Of a stretch of 31,559 bases of DNA, positions 22,962 through 29,753 are shown piece after piece. The position numbers were made by a program, and so were the translations under genes. Within the stretch, counting starts at the first letter, position 1; every line of letters begins with the position of its first letter. The notes under the pieces are model-generated. The model was not told the origin of the DNA, made no database searches, and saw nothing but the letters and a program-made list of their open reading frames with translations. The stretch comes from a virus. The stretch lies in IMG/VR virus record IMGVR_UViG_3300032797_000018, positions 1 to 31,559 of that record; one strand, given 5' to 3'.

Positions 22962-23155
22962 AAGATATACTTGACAATTTAGCACCGGAACAGCGTAATC
23001 AACTCATGCACGCCTTCGAGCATGGGTTCTGTCAAATTGTACACTTACCAGATAATAAATTTATTGGCGTGAATCTTCATGCCCGTACGGATAAAAACTT
23101 CAAGATTGAAGAGATCGCTGGTTCCTGGGCTTACGGTCAGTTAAAGGAGAAATGA
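22955..23155 (+). CDS. Small hypothetical protein, 66 aa
   Basis: ATG overlaps the end of the primase-helicase by 7 bases. The product begins MLKDILDNLAPEQRNQLMHA, then FCQIVHLPDNKFIGVNLHA and a basic/acidic tail. No family recognised. Tight overlap with the replication gene suggests a shared transcript and perhaps a helper role. Confidence 0.6.
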   Translation: MLKDILDNLAPEQRNQLMHAFEHGFCQIVHLPDNKFIGVNLHARTDKNFKIEEIAGSWAYGQLKEK

Positions 23156-23157
23156 TT

Positions 23158-23403
23158 ATGCGAACCGAATGTACACGTACAATTATCTTGGAAACTCAGC
23201 GTGAAGTAGAAATGTTTTCTGGATTAATAAACATTGCACGTGAAGAGTTACTGCGTCACATACGAAATAAAAGTAATAAAGCAGATTATGATAGATTCCG
23301 TGGACAATCTTACGGAGCTGATTCTGTTGGTATGTCGGGTTTCTGTTCTGATCAAGAAATTCAGAATGCTTACGACTTTACTGATAAATTACAAGGTGTA
23401 TAA
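23158..23403 (+). CDS. Small helical hypothetical protein, 81 aa
   Basis: I chose ATG at 23158-23160 because GGAG is 8 bases away; the ATG at 23152 would leave only 2 bases. The product begins MRTECTRTIILETQREVEMF, then has IAREELLRHIRN, a basic middle (KSNKADYDRFRGQS) and Gly/Ser-rich loops near the end. No family recognised. It precedes the dNMP kinase by 2 bases. Confidence 0.55.
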   Translation: MRTECTRTIILETQREVEMFSGLINIAREELLRHIRNKSNKADYDRFRGQSYGADSVGMSGFCSDQEIQNAYDFTDKLQGV

Positions 23404-23405
23404 TC

Positions 23406-23924
23406 ATGCCTATCTTCATCGGTATCGCAGGTAAAGCCGGGTCTGGAAAAACTACTCTAGCTAACGCAATCCAGCGTAATGTACGTCGGCGTGGAAAGTG
23501 TGTGATTATTCCGTTTGCCCTACCTCTAAAGCAAATCTGTATGCAGATGGGGTGGGACGGTAAGAAGGATACTAAGGGCCGTAGACTACTTCAGATTGTA
23601 GGTACAGATGCCGCTAGGAACTGTATCTCTGAGGATGTTTGGATAGATAAATGGCTTGAACTTGTTCGCAAATCCAAAGAGATTGATTTTCATACAATTG
23701 TCATTGCTCCTGATATTAGATTCGTTAATGAGGTCAACGTTATCGCGGCACAGAAATACTATCATCTGATTAAAGTTACTGGTCGTAAGTACGAGGACGT
23801 TCCTACACATGAATCCGAACAAGACTTACCAAATGATCTTTTTACTCATCAGTTCCATAATGATAAAGGTATCAAAGATCTAAATACTTACGCTAAAGGA
23901 TTTGTGAATTATGGGCTTATTTGA
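23406..23924 (+). CDS. Deoxynucleoside monophosphate kinase-like protein, 172 aa
   Basis: The P-loop is GIAGKAGSGKTTLANA (residues 6-21). Downstream LLQIVGTDAARNCISEDVW resembles the lid/substrate segment QxxGTe-like R... of phage dNMP kinases (T4 gp1, T5-type). It converts dNMPs to dNDPs for DNA synthesis. The ending (FVNYGLI) overlaps the methylase start. Length of 172 is a little short but suits the phage family. ATG follows AAGGTGTATAATC. Confidence 0.8.
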   Translation: MPIFIGIAGKAGSGKTTLANAIQRNVRRRGKCVIIPFALPLKQICMQMGWDGKKDTKGRRLLQIVGTDAARNCISEDVWIDKWLELVRKSKEIDFHTIVIAPDIRFVNEVNVIAAQKYYHLIKVTGRKYEDVPTHESEQDLPNDLFTHQFHNDKGIKDLNTYAKGFVNYGLI

Positions 23925-24783
23925 TGAACTTGATCTAGCATCTGGTGACGTTGCCGATCGTGACGAAATCTTAAAACCACCATTCGGTTGGCCTGGTGGT
24001 AAATCGAAATCTGTTAATCAGATTCTACAACATCTCCCATATAAGCCAGTTTATGTTGAACCCTTCGGAGGTTCCTATGCCGTTGGTCTTTGTCGTCGTC
24101 CCGTTAAATTAGAGGTTTGCAATGATAGATATTCTGGCATTACTGATTTCTATCGTTGTCTTCGTGACGTTGCTACATTTGACGCGCTCGTGGCTAGGTT
24201 GGGATTAACCGTATATTCCAGAGAAGAGTTCCAGTGGTGCAAGCAAACTTGGGAAAATGTAACTGATCCTATAGAACGTGCTGCCCGCTGGTACTACATG
24301 ATACAAACTAGTTTTAGTGCGTTAGGTAGAAACTTCGGTAGAGCATTATCTAGTAATTGTGCAGTTGCTCATAAGATACGGGATAAATTACCAGAATTTC
24401 AAGCCATCCACAATCGCCTTAAAACTGTACAGTTAGAGAATCAAGATTGGTCACACTGTATAAAGGATTATGATTCCGAAGAAACTGTTTTCTATATTGA
24501 TCCACCGTATATTGATTCCAGTAAGGGTATCTATAAACACGAATTAGATGAGGCCAGTCATCGCGAACTACTTAGAACAATCTTTGGTTGCAAAGGATTC
24601 GTTGCACTTAGCGGTTATGCTGGTAATCCTATTATAGATAATAATCCTTGGAGCGAAATCTTTACATGGAATGCATTCATCTCTATAGAACCAGTAGTAA
24701 ATAATGAACGCAATAATAAAGATGCCCTTAATAACATAGCAACACGTGGCGTTAATCGAGAATGTCTCTGGATTAAGTATTAA
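23911..24783 (+). CDS. Dam-type DNA adenine-N6 methyltransferase (D12 class), 290 aa
   Basis: Motif PFGWPGGKSKSV near the N-terminus and VEPFGGSYAVGL (SAM-binding motif I) are typical of the D12 class. The catalytic motif FYIDPPYID (about residues 194-202) transfers a methyl group to adenine N6. Gly-containing ends (RNNKDALNN) also fit. It would mark phage DNA to avoid restriction or regulate expression. The target sequence cannot be read from sequence. The start overlaps the kinase end by 14 bases, AAGGATTTGTGAATT before the ATG. Confidence 0.9.
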   Translation: MGLFDELDLASGDVADRDEILKPPFGWPGGKSKSVNQILQHLPYKPVYVEPFGGSYAVGLCRRPVKLEVCNDRYSGITDFYRCLRDVATFDALVARLGLTVYSREEFQWCKQTWENVTDPIERAARWYYMIQTSFSALGRNFGRALSSNCAVAHKIRDKLPEFQAIHNRLKTVQLENQDWSHCIKDYDSEETVFYIDPPYIDSSKGIYKHELDEASHRELLRTIFGCKGFVALSGYAGNPIIDNNPWSEIFTWNAFISIEPVVNNERNNKDALNNIATRGVNRECLWIKY

Positions 24784-24788
24784 TAATC

Positions 24789-24865
24789 GGGACCGTAGCT
24801 CAGTTGGTTAGAGCAACAAACTCATAATCTGTGGGTCGCAGGATCGTTCCCTGCCGGTCCCACCA
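24789..24865 (+). tRNA. tRNA-Met (anticodon CAU), variant T loop
   Basis: 77 bases including CCA. Acceptor GGGACCG/CGGTCCC, D arm GCTCAGTTGGTTAGAGC, anticodon loop CTCATAA, variable GGGTC. Anticodon stem ACAAA/TCTGT has one A-C mismatch. T loop ATCGTTC has A54 and T58 in place of T54 and A58. D arm and anticodon loop resemble elongator methionine tRNA; an Ile-type CAU (lysidine) cannot be excluded. The next gene's AGGAG begins right after CCA. Confidence 0.9.
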
Positions 24866-24876
24866 AGGAGTACAGC

Positions 24877-25080
24877 ATGGATCATACATACATAGTTATT
24901 GTTTACGATGAGAACGTAGATGAGACATTAATCTTTAAGACGAGTATTATTAATGATGAACTTTTAGCATCTATGATTAACGAAGGTGCTATAATCATAG
25001 ATACAATGGTTAATAAGAGACTAGTTGGTTTTGATCTCAGCACACGCGAACTACACTGGGAGGACATCAACGAACTATGA
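24877..25080 (+). CDS. Small acidic hypothetical protein, 67 aa
   Basis: ATG lies 11 bases after the tRNA 3' end, behind AAGGAGTACAGC. The product begins MDHTYIVIVYDENVDETLIF, then LASMINEGAIIIDTMVNKR. Probably a beta-rich fold. No family recognised. The stop overlaps the FlbD-like gene (ATGA). Confidence 0.65.
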   Translation: MDHTYIVIVYDENVDETLIFKTSIINDELLASMINEGAIIIDTMVNKRLVGFDLSTRELHWEDINEL

Positions 25081-25265
25081 ACTTTGTCACACTCACGTTA
25101 CTCGACGGTAAACACGTAATTGTAAACACTGAACATATTACATATATGATAGAACGTCCTAAGACCGGAGGTACAGATATTATTCTTTACGGCAGCGATT
25201 ATATTGTAGTCAAGGAATCATTAGAGGAAGTGGAAAAAATTATCCGGAACAGTAATCATGTCTAA
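25077..25265 (+). CDS. FlbD-like small protein, 62 aa
   Basis: The N-terminus FVTLTLLDGKHVIVNTEHI followed by YMIERP and later VVKESLEEVEKIIR matches the pattern of the FlbD family: 'vTlLdG..v.vN...I..i...p....i.l..G....V.Es..eV...i'. In bacteria FlbD is associated with flagella; in phages similar proteins are of unknown role. It overlaps both neighbours by a few bases. Confidence 0.7.
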   Translation: MNFVTLTLLDGKHVIVNTEHITYMIERPKTGGTDIILYGSDYIVVKESLEEVEKIIRNSNHV

Positions 25266-25893
25266 CTCAATGGTACATTGGAACGGTAATCAATTATGCG
25301 TAGTAGATATCGAGACTACTGGTCTCGATCCTTTTTGGCATGAACTCATCCAGATTTGTATCTTGCCACTGGATTCCAATATCCAACCACGCAAGGACGT
25401 TTTACCCTTCTACATCGAAGTCATGCCAGAATTCCCTGAGCGACGTGACCCCGAGGCAATGAGTGTTAGTAATCTCAATCTCGCTACGATTATGGCTCGT
25501 GGTCACGATAAAGAGAAGGCCAAAGATCTCCTCACCCTCTGGATGGACAAACTCGGACTCCCTCTAAATAAGGGAGGGATTCGCCGTTGTCAAATTATCC
25601 CCATTGGACATAACTACGCATTTGATCGCGCATTCATAATCAACTGGCTTGGATACTCACTATATAATGAGTATTTTCACGGTTGTTATCGCGATACAAT
25701 GGTAATAGCCTCTTACCTAAATGATAAAGCAGGCACCCACGCCGAGAAAGTACCTTACTCTAAAGTCAAGTTATCTTGGTTAGCTAATCTTATGGATCTA
25801 CCTATTGAACGTGCACATGATGCACTAAGTGATTGTGTAACTACAGCTGCACTCTATCGGAAATTTGTGTCTCAGGGTCTAATGGGGTTATGA
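25258..25893 (+). CDS. DEDDh 3'-5' exonuclease (DnaQ/oligoribonuclease-like), 211 aa
   Basis: The catalytic set is visible: LCVVDIETTGLDPF (D17, E19), IGHNYAFDRAF (the second Asp motif), and ERAHDALSD (H187, D192), with helices between. It removes 3' nucleotides from DNA or small RNA. The polymerase has its own proofreading domain, so this one probably acts in RNA or DNA turnover. Its last 53 bases overlap the convergent DUF115-like gene end. The start overlaps the FlbD-like gene by 8 bases, ribosome site weak. Confidence 0.88.
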   Translation: MSNSMVHWNGNQLCVVDIETTGLDPFWHELIQICILPLDSNIQPRKDVLPFYIEVMPEFPERRDPEAMSVSNLNLATIMARGHDKEKAKDLLTLWMDKLGLPLNKGGIRRCQIIPIGHNYAFDRAFIINWLGYSLYNEYFHGCYRDTMVIASYLNDKAGTHAEKVPYSKVKLSWLANLMDLPIERAHDALSDCVTTAALYRKFVSQGLMGL

Positions 25894-26542
25894 AGGAGTA
25901 AGTTAACGGCGAAACAGCCTTAACTATTCGTGATTTCAAATCCTTCCAGACCTGTATCCCCTGCCGGTAATCCGGCATCTGTTCAGGATAATCAGATACC
26001 CCATCTGTAGCATAATCAAAACTGATAAACGCAATAGTATTACAACCCATGAATTTCAGGATTTGTATAGCAACGAAAACCGTTAATGGTTTCTTCTCAA
26101 AGCCCAAGGAAACATGATTAAAGATACATCTATTCGTACACTTAGGATACAGCGTACCGACATCCGTATGCAGTAGCACGCCAGTTGCGGGATGCGGGTT
26201 ACATTGGGGCTTGGAGTCTTGTTGGATAAGATATAAATTCTTATCCACCATTGTCATGTAATCAATAGCCTCATTTATGGCTATGATTACGGAATCCGTT
26301 GGTATTTTAATACTGCCAATGGCTTTCAGGCTCGCTCCCTTACCAACGATTATACCTAATCTGCCACTGTATTTTTGTTTTAGATTACTACACAGTTCTA
26401 TTGGCTTATCCACCGTCAGCCAGTGTGTATGATCTAATTTGTGGTATAACTTATCAAAATATTGTTCTGCCAATATACTACGTCGTGGAATCCAAAGTAT
26501 ACCATTCGGTTCCAGTCTAGCGTTGAATTTACCAAGTCTCAT
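25841..26542 (-). CDS. DUF115-like protein (glycan-related), 233 aa
   Basis: The middle has GRLGIIVGKGASLKAIG, VIIAINEAIDYM and NLYLIQQDSK, the order and Gly-rich loop of DUF115-type proteins. These are related to sialyltransferase-like or flagellar-glycosylation (Maf-like) enzymes and the pterin-pyrophosphokinase MptE. The last part has a conserved-looking NTIAFISFDYATDG. It starts at ATG 26540-26542 with only weak ribosome-binding sequence. It lies next to a GT32-like and a capsule-synthesis-like gene. Role in glycan transfer is inferred from family and context. Confidence 0.68.
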   Translation of the reverse strand: MRLGKFNARLEPNGILWIPRRSILAEQYFDKLYHKLDHTHWLTVDKPIELCSNLKQKYSGRLGIIVGKGASLKAIGSIKIPTDSVIIAINEAIDYMTMVDKNLYLIQQDSKPQCNPHPATGVLLHTDVGTLYPKCTNRCIFNHVSLGFEKKPLTVFVAIQILKFMGCNTIAFISFDYATDGVSDYPEQMPDYRQGIQVWKDLKSRIVKAVSPLTYSFITPLDPETQISDRVQL

Positions 26543-26561
26543 AAATAATCCACTCTACCGT

Positions 26562-27239
26562 TTACAAGGTAGCCTTTCCTGTCATCCAAATGTGCCATCC
26601 GTACGGCACAATTTTGTATTGTTCCACGTATTTCGTTATATATTCTGTTATGTCTTCACCCGTCATCAGGGCTATAAGTAACTGCTTACTGTAATTAGTC
26701 ATTGCTCTATCTTGTCTACAGAATGGACAATAATACTCCTTCGGCAATATCTTTAATGCCTCGGGCATCTGTGCTCTTGCATAATTGAAACAGGCATAAC
26801 CACTTGCATTCCTACGATTAAACATCACAGGCACTTTTATACTGAGATAAGCGTCTATATGTTTCCACAGTCTGGCACCCTGTGTAGCTCCAATGAAGCC
26901 GACATCTACATTTTGAGAACTCCTACAGAATTCCACTCCGACGAAATCTGCGTCTTTAACATCATCGTAGATCGTATTGAATGGACGTATCGGTATAGTA
27001 TCTGTGTCCATAATCCATCCACCTTCCTCCTGTAATATCACCCACTTAATCAAGTCTACTTTATTTTGAATCCTGGGCATACGATCATAAAATCTTTTAT
27101 ACTTAATTGGTATACTTTCGTTACGATGTACAGTAATCTCAAACTCTGGATTAAGATTTCTCCACAGATCAATAATAAACTCTACCCAATCTGGTATAGG
27201 TGGACCGATCCAGATGAAGTGTATTTTACGTGGGATCAT
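26562..27239 (-). CDS. GT32-like glycosyltransferase, 225 aa
   Basis: The start MIPRKIHFIWIGPPIPDWVE and GGWIMDTDTIPIRP (D78, D80) are strong family marks of GT32/OCH1-like mannosyltransferases. A Cys pair (CPFC) near residues 170-173 and a final HIWMTG follow. It resembles the first GT32-like protein (2358-3092), with the DxD at the same residue positions but otherwise different sequence. It has no good ribosome-binding site, which suggests translation with its neighbour. Soluble; acceptor unknown. Confidence 0.85.
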   Translation of the reverse strand: MIPRKIHFIWIGPPIPDWVEFIIDLWRNLNPEFEITVHRNESIPIKYKRFYDRMPRIQNKVDLIKWVILQEEGGWIMDTDTIPIRPFNTIYDDVKDADFVGVEFCRSSQNVDVGFIGATQGARLWKHIDAYLSIKVPVMFNRRNASGYACFNYARAQMPEALKILPKEYYCPFCRQDRAMTNYSKQLLIALMTGEDITEYITKYVEQYKIVPYGWHIWMTGKATL

Positions 27240-27244
27240 GCCAA

Positions 27245-27276
27245 TCTGCTAATTAGTCAGTCTGCTAATTAGTCAA
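27245..27276 (-). repeat. Tandem 16-bp duplication spanning a stop codon
   Basis: TCTGCTAATTAGTCAG at 27245-27260 is repeated as TCTGCTAATTAGTCAA at 27261-27276. The stop codon of the capsule-synthesis-like gene is inside the second copy. A duplication in the intergenic space between the two glycan genes may be slippage or a recombination scar. Confidence 0.9.
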
Positions 27277-28656
27277 CCTGCCTAACCACGCTTGGAATTC
27301 TCTATTGGATGCTATGAAATCAGCATTACAGTTAAACGGTAACTGATGTCCATGTACAAGTGAACATAGATAACGTAATATTACTTCTTTATTTGGTACC
27401 CAATCCATTAAGTGTCTTAACTTGCTAGGATCTCTGGCACATTCCAATGTTGCATTAGATCCCGTATATGCACTTTCACCCAGAGTCCCTACCGGGATGC
27501 CTAGAGCAAGTGCCTCTGTGAGTACGGTACTATTCACCCCGACCACGGCAGAACAGTCTTTCAGTGTATCATAGACATTCTTGCTATCATCCATTTTCCA
27601 GTCCGAGCGGAATAGTGTAGTATACTTGGCTTTACTCCGTTGCCATTGATCCCGGAATCTTGGATGTGGTCTGATGATTAACGGGCGGTCGGGTAGATGT
27701 TTATTGAGTAATCGTAATGTTGCCAGTATGGTATCTTCTGTACGCTGCGCACGTGCAGGAAAGTGATACTTACAAGAGGCATCATTTATAGATTGCACGG
27801 CATACATAATAGGACCACTAGGATTACCACCTTGAAATAACTCCCAGTCGAAATGTCTCTTCACGATAGCTTTTACGGTATCGTAATCCGTTATGGTATA
27901 GGGTTCATCATAATGTTTTTGAGTGCAGAGATTAGACTCACTGAACCATCCACGACTATCTATCCATACCCCCGCGGACTGGCACAGTAATCCATTCTCG
28001 AAAAATAGAACATTAGCTTGGTGCCTATGATACCACCATGTTGGAATCTTTACTCCCCACGTCATGATATTGATAGTCTGACGGAATGCAGATTTGTAAT
28101 CATCGAAATTCGATGAGAAGGATAATTCTAAATTCGATTGTCTACAGGCTTCTATTAATGCTTTCTCTAGGGCCGCTTTAACCGTGGTGATTAAAATAGC
28201 CCTAGCCTTTCGGCTAGGGCTATTACTAGGGTTTGGAGTCACCTTGGATTCATCCCAATAACCTAGTGGACAGTTCTCTGTACTAAGAACTACCTTGTAT
28301 CGTGTAATACAACCACACTTCTTGCAACGATCCTTATGGTACATTTGACATTTGTTACTTTTACAAATCGTCAAACGTCTATCGCGTTCAGTATTTGATA
28401 CCTTTATCCTATTACCAGCGAGTACACTTCCAGCTACCCGTGCTAATGCTTTCGCTGCATTTGCCGCTTCCACCTGTATTGGTGGGAACTTACCTTGTAC
28501 GGAATCTGCTGTTATACCGAAAGGACACTCAAAGTTCGGATTACCATTAACTACCTCATAAGTTTTCAATACCCATTCACGAAATTTATCAGATAACCGA
28601 CAACTACTACAATGTTTGCGACTACTACAATACTCGGATTGATACCACTTGTCCAT
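27265..28656 (-). CDS. Zinc-ribbon plus capsule-synthesis-like fusion protein, 463 aa
   Basis: The first 150 residues are cysteine-rich: CSSRKHCSSCR near 10-20, CPFG near 44, then RLTICKSNKC, CKKCGC and ENCPLGYW. This is the pattern of small phage zinc-ribbon proteins (DUF6171-like). The rest resembles capsule polysaccharide synthesis/transfer enzymes (KpsS-type): RPLIIRPHPRFRDQ, then a GVNSTVLTEALALGIPVGTL motif with the Ser-Thr and Glu that bind nucleotide-sugar. The two parts meet at about residues 145-154, exactly where the DNA has a terminator-like hairpin. The start ATG has no good ribosome site. Confidence 0.75.
   Translation of the reverse strand: MDKWYQSEYCSSRKHCSSCRLSDKFREWVLKTYEVVNGNPNFECPFGITADSVQGKFPPIQVEAANAAKALARVAGSVLAGNRIKVSNTERDRRLTICKSNKCQMYHKDRCKKCGCITRYKVVLSTENCPLGYWDESKVTPNPSNSPSRKARAILITTVKAALEKALIEACRQSNLELSFSSNFDDYKSAFRQTINIMTWGVKIPTWWYHRHQANVLFFENGLLCQSAGVWIDSRGWFSESNLCTQKHYDEPYTITDYDTVKAIVKRHFDWELFQGGNPSGPIMYAVQSINDASCKYHFPARAQRTEDTILATLRLLNKHLPDRPLIIRPHPRFRDQWQRSKAKYTTLFRSDWKMDDSKNVYDTLKDCSAVVGVNSTVLTEALALGIPVGTLGESAYTGSNATLECARDPSKLRHLMDWVPNKEVILRYLCSLVHGHQLPFNCNADFIASNREFQAWLGRLTN
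28195..28224 (-). terminator. Terminator-like hairpin inside the fusion gene
   Basis: AATAGCCCTAGCC (minus-strand reading) pairs perfectly over 13 bp with its partner GGCTAGGGCTATT around a GAAA loop, and is followed by TTAATC, so the transcript reads UAUUUUAAUC after the stem top. Position 28195-28224 encodes residues 145-154 of the 463-aa protein, at the join of its two domains. Confidence 0.7.
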
Positions 28657-28676
28657 GTAGCGTTACATTTATATCG

Positions 28677-29186
28677 TTACACTGGCTTCTTGGGTTCCTC
28701 ACTGATGGAGAAATCCGGATTATCTAAGAATGGAAGCAAGATACCCAAGTGATACGACGTCAACTCAGGTGGGAATCCACCACTTGTGGGCAGTGGATAG
28801 TATTCCACTTCGATTTCTTCATCAAGATATGCCCGTCTCTTCTCTTCGGCCTCCGCAATCTTATACTTTTCGCGTAGTGCATCAACTAACGTTTCGCCGT
28901 TTTCCGGATTCTTGGGTATGAAATCACCTAACCTATTGGTGAGTAACTGACCGTTTTCATCTTTCTTACCGATTCTCTTTGCTAATTCCCGATACTCTTT
29001 AACGAATTCCGGGTCGGTTTTAATAACCTTATTAATACACTTCACTTCTGAGTGTACCTTTGCTAGTGTACGGGCCAAGGCGTGTGCCAACTTCAGTCTA
29101 TCAGCCTTGATAATCTTAGAAACTTCTTCTAGCTTGGATTCCAATTCCAGAATAGTGGACACCGACAGTTTCACGGTCTTCAACAT
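28677..29186 (-). CDS. Phage hypothetical protein, 169 aa (DUF1617-like?)
   Basis: The N-terminal part is helical, starting MLKTVKLSVSTILELESKLE, with KLAHALARTLAKVHSEVKCI. A DPEFVKEYRELAKRIGKKDENGQ segment follows. The C-terminal half has EVEYYPLPTSGGFPPELTSYHLG. The layout is similar to a small phage family (DUF1617) near tail genes, but the match is weak. Start is ATG behind AAGGAATAAAC. It is co-oriented with the fibre-region genes. Confidence 0.6.
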   Translation of the reverse strand: MLKTVKLSVSTILELESKLEEVSKIIKADRLKLAHALARTLAKVHSEVKCINKVIKTDPEFVKEYRELAKRIGKKDENGQLLTNRLGDFIPKNPENGETLVDALREKYKIAEAEEKRRAYLDEEIEVEYYPLPTSGGFPPELTSYHLGILLPFLDNPDFSISEEPKKPV

Positions 29187-29209
29187 GTTTATTCCTTTGC
29201 TTTGTGGAT

Positions 29210-29437
29210 TTAGGGTGCTGTTACTATCGTTGGCTTCCTAATCTTCTGTGTCTTATCCCATTCGTGATGTGGAACATGCCAATCACCAGCTGGCTCCGTC
29301 AAACCCGGCGGAAGGATTGGACGCATTGGACGCCAGGCACCACACTTCGGGCACCATTGGTAATCACCATGACCTAAGTTAATTGGATACCTATGCTTGC
29401 AACTTGGCATCATGTAATCTGTATTAGGGTTTGACAA
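29210..29437 (-). CDS. Small zinc-ribbon protein, 75 aa
   Basis: The ORF starts at TTG (29435-29437), with AGAAGAG just before; an ATG at 29411-29413 lacks a ribosome site, so the start is uncertain. The conserved core is PSCKHRYPINLGHGDYQWCPKCGAWR with C13 and the CPKC pair, likely one zinc site with His. The rest is Trp/Pro-rich. No function assigned. Confidence 0.55.
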   Translation of the reverse strand: MSNPNTDYMMPSCKHRYPINLGHGDYQWCPKCGAWRPMRPILPPGLTEPAGDWHVPHHEWDKTQKIRKPTIVTAP

Positions 29438-29738
29438 TAGGCTCTTCTGCGGCGCTGGCCAACTCCAAGCCCTTGGCCGCTTCGATGTCCTTTTTCAGGT
29501 CGAAGCTGGCGGTGGCTAACGCGGCGGCGCGGATCGTCTCAGCGTCCTTGACGGCGGCGGTGTTGACCAACGTGGCACTGGTCACGGTATCCCGGCGAAT
29601 GTCGTCAGCCTTGTCGGTGTCGGCCTTCAGTTGTGCTGCGGCCTTGGCCACCGATTCCGTGTAGACGGCATCTGCGGCTGCGACGGCGGTGGCGTGTTTC
29701 TGCGTTGCTTCCTTGATTGCTTCTGCCCATGTTGCCAT
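29424..29738 (-). CDS. Ala-rich coiled-coil protein, 104 aa
   Basis: Begins MATWAEAIKEATQKHATAVA; almost all residues are Ala, Lys, Glu, Asp, Thr or Val, forming one long amphipathic helix with no Pro until the end. It is likely a trimeric coiled coil or a fibre-associated rod protein. Ribosome-binding site AGGAGAATCCA. It lies just downstream of the fibre gene, as small tail-fibre accessory genes do. Confidence 0.7.
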   Translation of the reverse strand: MATWAEAIKEATQKHATAVAAADAVYTESVAKAAAQLKADTDKADDIRRDTVTSATLVNTAAVKDAETIRAAALATASFDLKKDIEAAKGLELASAAEEPIVKP

Positions 29739-29753
29739 TGGATTCTCCTGTGG

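Noticed and set aside
25558-25578. Hairpin CTCCCT/AGGGAG inside the exonuclease gene
   Set aside because: Only 6 bp, well inside a coding region, no U-run; likely chance.
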